From Actinomycetes bacterium (GTDB taxonomy: Bacteria; Actinomycetota; Acidimicrobiia; Acidimicrobiales; RAAP-2): 5,685 nucleotides of DNA. The stretch covers positions 1 through 5,685 of the forward strand of contig JANXTQ010000086.1 in NCBI GenBank assembly GCA_025352305.1. Reading direction: 5' to 3'. Positions within the stretch are counted from its first letter, which is position 1. Each line of letters begins with the position of its first letter. The translations under genes were made by a program, and so were the position numbers. Shown here piece by piece: positions 1-5,685 of the stretch. A model generated the notes under the pieces. It was not told where the DNA came from. It saw nothing but the letters and a program-made list of their open reading frames with translations, and made no database searches.

Positions 1-2
1 CC

Positions 3-65
3 GAAAAGTTCATCCTCGCATTATGCGCGTTAGATCGGCGGGGCTTCGTTTTTGTTGATTTCTAG
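3..65 (+). CDS. Possible C-terminal end of an unidentified upstream gene (partial)
   Basis: Reading from position 3 gives about 20 open codons ending at TAG 63-65, with a protein-like end (EKFILALCALDRRGFVFVDF). Of the three forward frames here it has the highest share of G or C at third codon positions, by hand count 11 of 20, whereas the other two stop at 31-33 and 56-58 with less gene-like composition. If real, it is on the same strand as the operon and ends 12 bases before the GroES-like start. The fragment is too short to name a family, and a non-coding or opposite-strand interpretation remains possible. Confidence 0.35.
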   Translation, partial: EKFILALCALDRRGFVFVDF

Positions 66-71
66 TACCGT
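66..71 (+). promoter_or_regulatory. Candidate -10 hexamer (TACCGT) for a leaderless transcript of the GroES-like gene
   Basis: TACCGT fits the actinobacterial TANNNT -10 pattern and occupies positions -12 to -7 if transcription starts at the G of the GTG start at 78. This would explain why the purine run GGAGGA (72-77) directly touches the start codon, too close to act as a normal Shine-Dalgarno site. No good -35 hexamer is visible about 17 bases upstream. The same geometry recurs before trpC. This is an inference from position and pattern only. Confidence 0.3.
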
Positions 72-77
72 GGAGGA

Positions 78-407
78 GTGTCGGAGCCCCGCGAAACCCT
101 GGATCAAATCTCTGTTTTGTTTGATCGAGTGCTCGTGCAGATGGACGGCTCCGAAGGAGAACGGCGCAGCCGCGCAGGAATTCTGATTCCCGCGACCGCC
201 CAACTCGCCAAACGTCTCAGTTGGGCCACGGTCGTGTCCGTTGGACCGCACGTTCGCACCGTTTCCGAAGGTTCGCGAGTGCTGTTCAGTGCAGACGACC
301 GATACGAGGTTGAACTCGACGGTGACGAGTACGTTCTGCTTCGTGAGCGCGACCTGCACGCAGTCAAGCGAACCGAATCCACGCAGGGAACGGGTCTGTA
401 CCTGTGA
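78..407 (+). CDS. GroES-like (Cpn10 family) protein, orphan, shortened roof segment
   Basis: The 109-residue product aligns with the Cpn10/GroES fold. It has a first strand with DRVLV (residues 16-20), a mobile-loop-like stretch ending in AGILIPATA (33-41), TVVSVG (51-56), GSRVLF (65-70) and the C-terminal strands VELDGDEYVLLRERDLHAV (78-96). GroES caps the GroEL chamber, and its mobile-loop hydrophobic tripeptide (usually IVL) contacts GroEL; here ILI occupies that place. Between SVG and GS there are only 8 residues where E. coli GroES has 17, so the roof beta-hairpin seems absent. The short tail ending GTGLYL is not part of classical GroES. No groEL is nearby, so it is probably a paralogue rather than the housekeeping co-chaperonin. 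The GTG at 78 is the only start that keeps the first strand with upstream residues, because TAG at 63-65 closes the frame; TTG 117 is a weaker alternative. The gene overlaps trpE by 4 bases (GTGA). Family membership is fairly sure; function is unknown. Confidence 0.8.
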   Translation: MSEPRETLDQISVLFDRVLVQMDGSEGERRSRAGILIPATAQLAKRLSWATVVSVGPHVRTVSEGSRVLFSADDRYEVELDGDEYVLLRERDLHAVKRTESTQGTGLYL

Positions 408-1915
408 AAATCGCGCAGTTGCCCGCCGCGATCACGGGCGCGTTTGACAGTTTTAAATCAGCTGCGCTCTCTCACGAAATCGTTCCGATCGCGGTTGAAC
501 TTCACGCGGACTCACTCACCCCAGTCGGGGCGTTCGAGCGCTTCGTTGGAAAGGACGTGGGATTTCTTCTCGAGTCCGTCGAAGATGGGCTGCGTTACGG
601 TCGATTCTCCTTCCTCGGACGCCGCCCGTTGGGAACGATGGTGTGCTGGCCCGATGGAAGTAGTTCGGGTGACGGATTTTCCCTCGACGACAGCGGTGAC
701 GCACTTCGTGCCGTTGAAGAGCACCTCGCATCGGTAAGGGTCGCAGAACTAATTGGGGTAACCGAGTCGCCCGTTCCGCTTCGTTCGGGCGTCGTGGGTC
801 TCTTTGGCTGGGACACCGTTCGCTCAATTGAAGAACTCCCCCCGAGGCGCCCATCAACGAGTGATCAACCCGATAGCGCCCTCATGTCGATTGGCGAACT
901 GGTCGTGTTTGATCATTGGCGTCAAAGCGTGACGCTCATTGCCAACATTGACACCGTCGATACGTCGGATCTCGAAACGAAGTTTTCTGACGGACTAGGT
1001 CAACTGCGCGCCATGATGCACGATCTGGCTCAGCCCGCCCAGGAGTACTTACGTCCCGCGCGCTCGCGCAGCGAACTACCCATCGCGGCCTACGAACGCA
1101 CCGTTTCATCGGCGCAGTATCGACTCATGGTCGAAGCAGCCCGAGAAGAGATCGCCCAGGGCGAGGTATTTCAAGTTGTTCTGGCCCAGCGTTACGACGT
1201 GGGAACCGTCGAGGATCCCTTTGACGTCTACCGCGTACTGCGCCAGATGAATCCGTCCGCATATTTGTACTACCTGCAGTTCGATGACGTGCGAGTGGCG
1301 GGGTCTTCGCCGGAACCTCTCGTGCGCGTGCGAGAGGGTCGCGTTACCGTGCGTCCCATTGCGGGATCTCGACCGCGCGGTGACAACGAACGCGAGAATG
1401 CTTTGCGCGCGGCGTCACTGAGCGAGGATCCCAAGGAGATTGCCGAGCACGTCATGTTGGTGGACCTGGGTCGTAACGACGTTGGTCGAGTGGCTCAGTA
1501 CGGAACCATTGAAGTCGAAGAACTAATGACCGTCGAGGTATACAGCCACATCATGCATTTGACCTCTCAGGTATCGGGCCAATTGCGCGAGAATGTCAGC
1601 GCGGTCGAGGTCCTGCGAGCGACTTTTCCCGCTGGGACATTGTCGGGGGCACCCAAAGTGCGCGCCATGGAACTCATTACCGAGATGGAACCACAGGCGC
1701 GCGGACTCTACGGCGGTGCAGTCGGATATTTTGACTCAAGCGGCAATCTGGATGCGGCAATTTTGATTCGCACCTTGGTTGTTGATCGCGCCGGAAAAGG
1801 CTCGGTACAAACGGGCGCGGGAATTGTTTGGGACTCGGACCCCGAGGCCGAAGATTTGGAGTGTCTCGCTAAAGCGGAAGCCGTTCTTCGCGCCGTCGGG
1901 GGAGCGCGCGAGTGA
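404..1915 (+). CDS. trpE: Anthranilate synthase component I
   Basis: TrpE converts chorismate to anthranilate in the cytoplasm, using ammonia from the glutamine amidotransferase subunit TrpG. The 503-residue length is normal. The N-terminal domain carries LLES (55-58), the family's tryptophan-feedback motif. The chorismate-binding domain shows EEIAQGEVFQVVLAQR (248-263), GSSPE (300-304), RPIAGSRPRG (317-326), LVDLGRND (352-359), SHIMHL (381-386), FPAGTLSGAPK (408-418) and TGAGIV (470-475). PIAG, rather than the PIKG of PabB enzymes, argues for anthranilate rather than aminodeoxychorismate synthesis. One oddity is NPSAYLYY (283-290) where NPSPYM is usual in the feedback pocket. The GTG start overlaps the preceding stop (GTGA); AGGGAA at 385-390 is a rather distant possible ribosome site. 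trpG does not follow, which is unusual for a trp operon, so the amidotransferase must be encoded elsewhere, perhaps shared with folate synthesis. Confidence 0.96.
   Translation: MKIAQLPAAITGAFDSFKSAALSHEIVPIAVELHADSLTPVGAFERFVGKDVGFLLESVEDGLRYGRFSFLGRRPLGTMVCWPDGSSSGDGFSLDDSGDALRAVEEHLASVRVAELIGVTESPVPLRSGVVGLFGWDTVRSIEELPPRRPSTSDQPDSALMSIGELVVFDHWRQSVTLIANIDTVDTSDLETKFSDGLGQLRAMMHDLAQPAQEYLRPARSRSELPIAAYERTVSSAQYRLMVEAAREEIAQGEVFQVVLAQRYDVGTVEDPFDVYRVLRQMNPSAYLYYLQFDDVRVAGSSPEPLVRVREGRVTVRPIAGSRPRGDNERENALRAASLSEDPKEIAEHVMLVDLGRNDVGRVAQYGTIEVEELMTVEVYSHIMHLTSQVSGQLRENVSAVEVLRATFPAGTLSGAPKVRAMELITEMEPQARGLYGGAVGYFDSSGNLDAAILIRTLVVDRAGKGSVQTGAGIVWDSDPEAEDLECLAKAEAVLRAVGGARE
1898..1904 (+). promoter_or_regulatory. 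Shine-Dalgarno site of the ygfZ-like gene
   Basis: GGGGGAG lies inside the end of trpE, seven bases before the GTG at 1912. This spacing is good and supports that start and coupled translation with trpE. Confidence 0.6.
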
Positions 1916-2577
1916 GTGACTCCGTACTTACGTGGGCGTGCATTGACGTCACGGGTGAGGACGCCGGGAGTTTTCTCGAGGGACAACTCTCGCAGAGCAC
2001 TGACAGTCTGGGTGGGGGAAAGTGGACCTGCGTTTTAGATCCTTCGAGCGTGGTCATCTCGAGTGCGTGGCTGCGCGGTAGCGAGGATCATTATGAACTC
2101 TTAGTACCGCAGCAGTGCAGCGACGTCGTACTTGGTCGACTCCAGCGTTTCAAACTGCGCGTTCGCGTAACTCTCAGCGTGAGCGAAGCTCGTGACGCCC
2201 CGCTTAACTCGCTCGCTGACTTGGCGCAGACGGGATGGCCGTGGGTGGCGGAGTACGAACGAAATCTGACGCCCCATAGTTTCGGTTCACACTTCGTTTC
2301 CGAGACGATTTCATTTTCGAAGGGTTGCTATACGGGCCAAGAGTTGGTCGGACGAATGGACGCTCGAGGCGCGAGCATGCCGTGGCGTTTTGCTGACGTC
2401 ACGGGCCCCTCACTCGAGCAAATTGAATCGTGCATTGAGTCGTTTGGTCCCGACGGCCCTAAGGGCGTGACCACGGTACTCACGACGGAGCCCGTACGGG
2501 CCTTTGCCATCGTTCATCGCAGCGCACTGAGTGAGAACGTGAGTGACCCCACGGTCGTCATTCGTGCCGTCAACTAA
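1912..2577 (+). CDS. Short YgfZ/GcvT-family folate-binding protein
   Basis: The 221-residue product carries the YgfZ signature KGCYTGQE at residues 137-144 (nt 2320-2343), followed by LVGRMDARG (145-153), as in the YgfZ/IBA57 group related to the glycine-cleavage T protein. Family members bind tetrahydrofolate and support the assembly or repair of iron-sulfur enzymes, such as the tRNA-modifying MiaB; the signature Cys (here C139) is conserved. The N-terminus (VTGEDAGSFLEGQLSQSTDSL, 13-33) matches the usual opening of this fold. The protein is about 100 residues shorter than E. coli YgfZ: the signature comes roughly 90 residues earlier and the part between about residues 88 and 115 looks reduced. 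The frame is intact, so it appears a compact form rather than a pseudogene. GTG overlaps the trpE stop (GTGA) and has a good ribosome site. Its role in a tryptophan operon is unknown. Family is secure from the signature; exact function is not. Confidence 0.85.
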   Translation: MSDSVLTWACIDVTGEDAGSFLEGQLSQSTDSLGGGKWTCVLDPSSVVISSAWLRGSEDHYELLVPQQCSDVVLGRLQRFKLRVRVTLSVSEARDAPLNSLADLAQTGWPWVAEYERNLTPHSFGSHFVSETISFSKGCYTGQELVGRMDARGASMPWRFADVTGPSLEQIESCIESFGPDGPKGVTTVLTTEPVRAFAIVHRSALSENVSDPTVVIRAVN

Positions 2578-2588
2578 CGCGCGAACAG

Positions 2589-2594
2589 TACGAT
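2589..2594 (+). promoter_or_regulatory. Candidate -10 hexamer (TACGAT) for an internal, leaderless trpC promoter
   Basis: In the only intergenic gap of the operon (2578-2600, 23 bases), TACGAT fits TANNNT and is separated by exactly six bases from the ATG of trpC, so it would occupy -12 to -7 with transcription starting at A2601. No convincing Shine-Dalgarno site precedes trpC, which agrees with leaderless initiation. The -35 region (about 2565-2571) is poor. A second promoter would let trpC-F-B-A be expressed apart from trpE. Confidence 0.3.
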
Positions 2595-2600
2595 TGGTGC

Positions 2601-3395
2601 ATGTCCGCCACCTACCTTGACGGCATTATGGAGTTTCATCGCGCCCGAGCGGCGAGTGATTCGCGCAACTGGCGAGAGCGTCACGTGCCACCGTCGCAGA
2701 GACCGTCGCTGGTCGAGGCGTTGCGCGGCCACCGTGCTCAGGGGATTTCGGTCATCGCGGAAATTAAGCGGCGCTCACCGTCAAAGGGTTGGCTCGCCGA
2801 GGGCCTCGACGCGCTGGAAACTGCACGCAGCTACGTGCAAGGCGGCGCAGTCGCCGTGTCCGTGCTCACGGACGAACAGCACTTTTCGGGTTCGCTGGAC
2901 GATCTGAGGGCGGTGAGTGCGGGAATTGACCGTCCGGTACTGCGCAAGGACTTTACGGTCGCTCCCAATGACGTTTTAGACGCAGTGGAGGCCGGTGCCA
3001 GCGCCGTTCTGCTCATTGTCGCGGCGCTGAGCGACTCTGAACTGAGTGAGTTGTTGTCCGTCGCGCGAGACGTCGGCGTTGATGCGCTCGTAGAGGTGCA
3101 CGATCACGATGAGGCCCAACGAGCACTGGAGCATGGTGCGGTACTCGTTGGAATCAATCAGCGAGATCTGCGAACCTTCGACGTTGATACCGAGCGCGCC
3201 GAGAAGGTGCTTCATTCGCTGGACTCGTCAGTTGTAGCCGTTGCGGAGTCCGGATTTTCTTCCGTCGACGCCGTCATTCGCGCGGCCCACGTGGGCTTTG
3301 ACGCCGTACTCGTCGGCGAAACCTTCGTTCGGTCCTCCGACGCGAGCGCGGCCGTTCGCTCTTTTAGCGGTCACCCGATTGGGGCGCGGACGTGA
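2601..3395 (+). CDS. trpC: Indole-3-glycerol phosphate synthase
   Basis: This enzyme closes the ring of the carboxyphenylamino-deoxyribulose phosphate made by TrpF, releasing CO2 and water to give indole-3-glycerol phosphate for TrpA. The 264-residue length is normal for the single-domain form. All expected TIM-barrel active-site residues are visible: E54 and K56 in VIAEIKRRSPSKG (51-63), K116 in RPVLRKDF (111-118), E165 in LVEVH, N186 in GINQRDL (184-190), ES in AESGF (215-219) and the phosphate-binding VGE (238-240). The N-terminal MSATYLDGIMEFHRARA is typical of the family and supports the ATG at 2601. It starts after a 23-base gap and overlaps trpF by 4 bases (GTGA). The gene is not fused to trpF as it is in enterobacteria. 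Confidence 0.97.
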   Translation: MSATYLDGIMEFHRARAASDSRNWRERHVPPSQRPSLVEALRGHRAQGISVIAEIKRRSPSKGWLAEGLDALETARSYVQGGAVAVSVLTDEQHFSGSLDDLRAVSAGIDRPVLRKDFTVAPNDVLDAVEAGASAVLLIVAALSDSELSELLSVARDVGVDALVEVHDHDEAQRALEHGAVLVGINQRDLRTFDVDTERAEKVLHSLDSSVVAVAESGFSSVDAVIRAAHVGFDAVLVGETFVRSSDASAAVRSFSGHPIGART

Positions 3396-4063
3396 GACTG
3401 GAACTGGACCGCTTCTTCGTCAAGATTGATGGCGTAACTACCGAAGAGGACGCTTTGATGTCGGTCGGATTCGGAGCGAGCGCCATTGGATTTATTTTTG
3501 CTCCGTCAGTGCGCCAGATGAGTCCCGCGGCGGTGGGAGACATAGTTCGTCGACTGCCGAGCGAGACCATGACGGTCGGCGTGTTTCGAAACGAACAGCC
3601 CGAGCGAGTAGCGGAGATTGCCAACTCGATTGGTCTGAGCGCCGTTCAGTTGCACGGCAATGAGACGCTGGAAGCGGTTCGCTACGTGGCGGAGCGGGTG
3701 CGCACCGTCATTCGTGCGGTGCCTGCGAGCTCGGATCGACTGGGCGTCATCGACGACGCCAACGTGGACTATCTGTTGTTGGACGGTGATCGTCCCGGCA
3801 GTGGCGAATTCCACGACTGGAGCGTGTTCGAGCAGCGACGTTTTCGAACTCCCATCATTGCGGCGGGGGGTCTCAACCCGGACAATGTGGTCGCCATCGT
3901 GCGCGACCTCCCGGTGTGGGGAGTTGACGTGTCGAGCGGGGTCGAAAGTGCGCCGGGCGTCAAAGATCCGGGCCTTGTCGCAGATTTTGTTAACAACGCT
4001 CGCTGGGCCTACGAGCAGCGTGACGCTCAGATCGATGAGCAACCCTTCGACTGGAGTCGCTAG
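3392..4063 (+). CDS. trpF: Phosphoribosylanthranilate isomerase, Cys-to-Asp active-site variant
   Basis: TrpF performs the Amadori rearrangement of phosphoribosylanthranilate, feeding TrpC. At 223 residues it shows the whole barrel: [13 protein letters not shown] (33-45, with the substrate-anchoring Arg at 41), VGVF (62-65), AVQLHGNE (84-91), LLLD (128-131), [10 protein letters not shown] (157-166) and [15 protein letters not shown] (178-192). D131 matches the catalytic acid (D126 of Thermotoga maritima TrpF). The catalytic base Cys of the usual KICG is replaced by D13 in VKIDG (codon GAT 3428-3430). HisA and the bifunctional PriA use Asp at the equivalent place, so activity is plausible but not assured. 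The GTG at 3392 is the only usual start ahead of the first strand and overlaps the trpC stop. The stop shares one base with trpB (TAGTG). The C-terminal PFDW tail resembles TrpF of Acidimicrobiia as I recall it. Confidence 0.93.
   Translation: MRLELDRFFVKIDGVTTEEDALMSVGFGASAIGFIFAPSVRQMSPAAVGDIVRRLPSETMTVGVFRNEQPERVAEIANSIGLSAVQLHGNETLEAVRYVAERVRTVIRAVPASSDRLGVIDDANVDYLLLDGDRPGSGEFHDWSVFEQRRFRTPIIAAGGLNPDNVVAIVRDLPVWGVDVSSGVESAPGVKDPGLVADFVNNARWAYEQRDAQIDEQPFDWSR
4053..4056 (+). promoter_or_regulatory. Shine-Dalgarno site of trpB
   Basis: GGAG inside the end of trpF stands six bases before the GTG at 4063. This favours GTG 4063 over the in-frame ATG at 4072 as the trpB start. Confidence 0.5.
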
Positions 4064-5235
4064 TGAGCGCCATGAACGAACCCGATGAGTTGGGACGTTT
4101 CGGTAACTTCGGTGGTCGATTTGTCCCCGAAGCTCTCATGCCGGCGTGCCTTGAATTAGAAGACGCCTTTCGCTCGGCGTGGAGTGACCCGGATTTCACC
4201 GCGCAGTACCGACAACTGCTGAGCGAGTTCGCCGGTCGACCCACTCCAATCACTCACTGTGAACGACTGTCGGAAGAACTCGGTGTCGAGCTCTATTTGA
4301 AGCGCGAGGATTTGGCTCACACGGGATCACACAAGATCAACAACGTGATGGGCCAAGCTCTGCTGACGCGGCGTATGGGCAAAAAGCGCATGATCGCCGA
4401 AACCGGTGCGGGCCAACACGGTGTGGCGTCGGCCACCGCGGCCGCAAAACTCGGCTTAGAGTGCACGGTTTTCATGGGTGAAGTCGATATTCACCGTCAA
4501 GAACTGAACGTTTTCCGCATGGAACTACTCGGTGCTCGCGTGGTGCCGGTCACCTCGGGTAGTCGAACGCTCAAAGATGCCGTGAACGAAGCCATGCGCG
4601 AATGGGTGTCGTGCGTTGGTGACACGCATTACTGCATTGGCTCGGTCATGGGACCACATCCGTTTCCGTGGATGGTCCGCGAGTTTCAAAGCGTTATTGG
4701 CACCGAAGCGTCCACGCAGTTCGCTGATCGTGGACTGTTGGTTCCGGACTACGTGGTGGCCTGCGTCGGGGGAGGATCTAACGCCGCGGGCCTGTTCTCG
4801 GGATTTGCGAACACGAGCGCTCGCTTGATTGGCGTTGAGGCCGCGGGCGGATCGGCAATCGGCAGTGGATCGCCGGGCGTACTGCACGGAATGCGCTCCA
4901 TGCTGATTCAAGATGACGTGGGCCAAATTGAAGAGGCGCACTCCATCTCGGCCGGACTCGACTACCCGGGCATTGGTCCCGAACACTCACACTTGGCCGA
5001 GATTGGCCGCGCGCAGTACTTCGCCGCGAGCGACGACGAGGTGCTCGACGCCCTGCAGCGACTCAGCCGTCGCGAAGGGATTATTCCCGCGCTCGAAAGT
5101 GCTCACGCGCTGGCTTGGGTCTTTAGAGAGGCCGCGGTGAGCATCGCGCCCGGTTCAACGGTCCTCGTGAACCTGTCCGGTCGTGGCGACAAGGACGTTG
5201 CTCAGGTGAGAGAGATACTGCGTACTCAACCATGA
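4063..5235 (+). CDS. trpB: Tryptophan synthase beta chain
   Basis: TrpB condenses indole, channelled from TrpA, with serine to form tryptophan, using pyridoxal phosphate. The 390 residues show the TrpB1 pattern: [17 protein letters not shown] (11-27), GRPTP (58-62), HTGSHKINN (86-94) with the PLP lysine K91, [11 protein letters not shown] (112-122) with catalytic E113, [17 protein letters not shown] (193-209), the phosphate-binding GGGSNA (236-241), [13 protein letters not shown] (296-308), PALESAHA (342-349) and SGRGDKD (372-378). GTG 4063 overlaps the trpF stop by one base and has GGAG at good spacing; ATG 4072 is an alternative. One oddity is that the loop between GVEA (257-260) and GVLHG (272-276) is about eight residues shorter than in E. 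coli TrpB (GVEP to GIYFG). It overlaps trpA by 4 bases (ATGA), as expected for subunits of one alpha2-beta2 complex. Confidence 0.97.
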   Translation: MSAMNEPDELGRFGNFGGRFVPEALMPACLELEDAFRSAWSDPDFTAQYRQLLSEFAGRPTPITHCERLSEELGVELYLKREDLAHTGSHKINNVMGQALLTRRMGKKRMIAETGAGQHGVASATAAAKLGLECTVFMGEVDIHRQELNVFRMELLGARVVPVTSGSRTLKDAVNEAMREWVSCVGDTHYCIGSVMGPHPFPWMVREFQSVIGTEASTQFADRGLLVPDYVVACVGGGSNAAGLFSGFANTSARLIGVEAAGGSAIGSGSPGVLHGMRSMLIQDDVGQIEEAHSISAGLDYPGIGPEHSHLAEIGRAQYFAASDDEVLDALQRLSRREGIIPALESAHALAWVFREAAVSIAPGSTVLVNLSGRGDKDVAQVREILRTQP

Positions 5236-5685
5236 ACTCACTGGAAAAGTCACTTCGTGAACTGAAGGCTTCCGGGCGAAAGGCCCTCGTTCCCTACTTC
5301 GTCGGTGGTCTCAGCGACGACTGGCTCGACGCGCTGCGTGCGGCCGTTCACGCGGGAGCCAACGCCATTGAGATTGGGCTGCCTTTTTCTGACCCCATGA
5401 TCGATGGAGTGGTCATCCAAGAGGCTGCGTCACTCGCGCTGGCCCGCGGAACTACCACGAGCTCACTGCTCGACGAACTGAGTTCGGCGGACGTAGGCGT
5501 TCCACTAATCGCCATGACTTACTACAACATTTTTCATCACCGTGGCCTGCAGCGCACGGCCGCGGACTTGGCCCGCGCCGGAGTATCGGGAACCATTGTT
5601 CCGGATCTCTCTCTCGAAGAGGTTGGCCCCTGGCGCGATGCAGCGAACCAGCACGACGTGGCGTGCGTATTGATGGTCGCGCCGT
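5232..5685 (+). CDS. trpA: Tryptophan synthase alpha chain (5' part, cut by window end)
   Basis: TrpA cleaves indole-3-glycerol phosphate to indole and glyceraldehyde 3-phosphate, and passes indole through a tunnel to TrpB. The 151 visible codons cover roughly the first half of a normal protein of about 260 residues. Seen are PYFVGGLSD (21-29), [15 protein letters not shown] (45-59) with the catalytic pair E47 and D58 (E49 and D60 in Salmonella), VIQEA (61-65), MTYYN (95-99) and TIVPDL (121-126). The usual Pro after the DG of this motif is Val (V60). The ATG at 5232 overlaps the trpB stop (ATGA). No strong ribosome site is adjacent (a purine run at about 5204-5215 is distant), so translation is probably coupled to trpB. 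The frame is open to the window edge, so the truncation is by sampling. Confidence 0.95.
   Translation, partial: MNSLEKSLRELKASGRKALVPYFVGGLSDDWLDALRAAVHAGANAIEIGLPFSDPMIDGVVIQEAASLALARGTTTSSLLDELSSADVGVPLIAMTYYNIFHHRGLQRTAADLARAGVSGTIVPDLSLEEVGPWRDAANQHDVACVLMVAP

Noticed and set aside
72..77. GGAGGA as Shine-Dalgarno site for the GroES-like gene
   Set aside because: It touches the GTG start with no spacer, and the in-frame codons at proper distance (81-89) are not start codons, so it cannot work in the usual way.
1..77. Tryptophan attenuator or leader peptide upstream of the operon
   Set aside because: No short frame with clustered Trp codons and no hairpin followed by a T run is visible in the available 77 bases; a leader further upstream cannot be excluded.
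1944..2405. The 12-base string TGACGTCACGGG, with palindromic TGACGTCA, at 1944-1955 and 2394-2405
   Set aside because: Both copies lie inside the ygfZ-like gene and encode the same Asp-Val-Thr-Gly tetrapeptide in frame, so codon choice explains them; neither is placed as an operator would be.
3506..4042. Antisense open frame of 178 codons opposite trpF
   Set aside because: It lies wholly opposite a clear trpF and its translation resembles no family I know; high GC creates such open shadows.
4525..4986. Antisense open frame of 153 codons opposite trpB
   Set aside because: The + strand encodes unmistakable TrpB motifs throughout; the antisense product is low-complexity in character with no recognisable domain.

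Overview
This window is almost entirely a tryptophan biosynthesis operon on the + strand. The genes run, in order, orphan GroES-like protein, trpE, YgfZ/GcvT-like protein, trpC, trpF, trpB, trpA (cut by the window end). Moderately high GC, many GTG starts, and the style of the TrpF and TrpA proteins (for example a TrpF ending in a PFDW tail) suggest an actinomycetote, most likely of the Acidimicrobiia or a related lineage. That placement is an inference from remembered family features and was not tested with a tree.

Layout. Positions 1-77 hold what may be the last 20 codons of an upstream gene and a possible promoter. The GroES-like gene (78-407) overlaps trpE (404-1915), and trpE overlaps the ygfZ-like gene (1912-2577). 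After a 23-base gap, trpC (2601-3395) overlaps trpF (3392-4063), which overlaps trpB (4063-5235), which overlaps trpA (5232 onward). The overlaps are 1 or 4 bases, so there are two tightly coupled blocks: groES-like/trpE/ygfZ-like and trpC/trpF/trpB/trpA. There is no non-coding stretch over 300 bases. I see no attenuator, leader peptide, T-box, terminator, RNA gene, repeat array or mobile element.

Together TrpE (with a TrpG subunit not in this window), TrpF, TrpC and TrpA/TrpB cover every step from chorismate to tryptophan except the phosphoribosyl transfer by TrpD. trpG and trpD are absent from the visible part and may lie elsewhere.

The points most worth a second look are these: TrpF has Asp where the family has its catalytic Cys (KIDG for KICG). 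The only two genes without a start overlap both have a TANNNT hexamer exactly six bases before the start codon, the geometry of leaderless actinobacterial promoters. A short YgfZ-like protein and a GroES-like protein lacking the roof-hairpin segment are built into the trp operon. TrpB has a shortened loop after its GVEA strand. I found no convincing evidence of a wholly new system.
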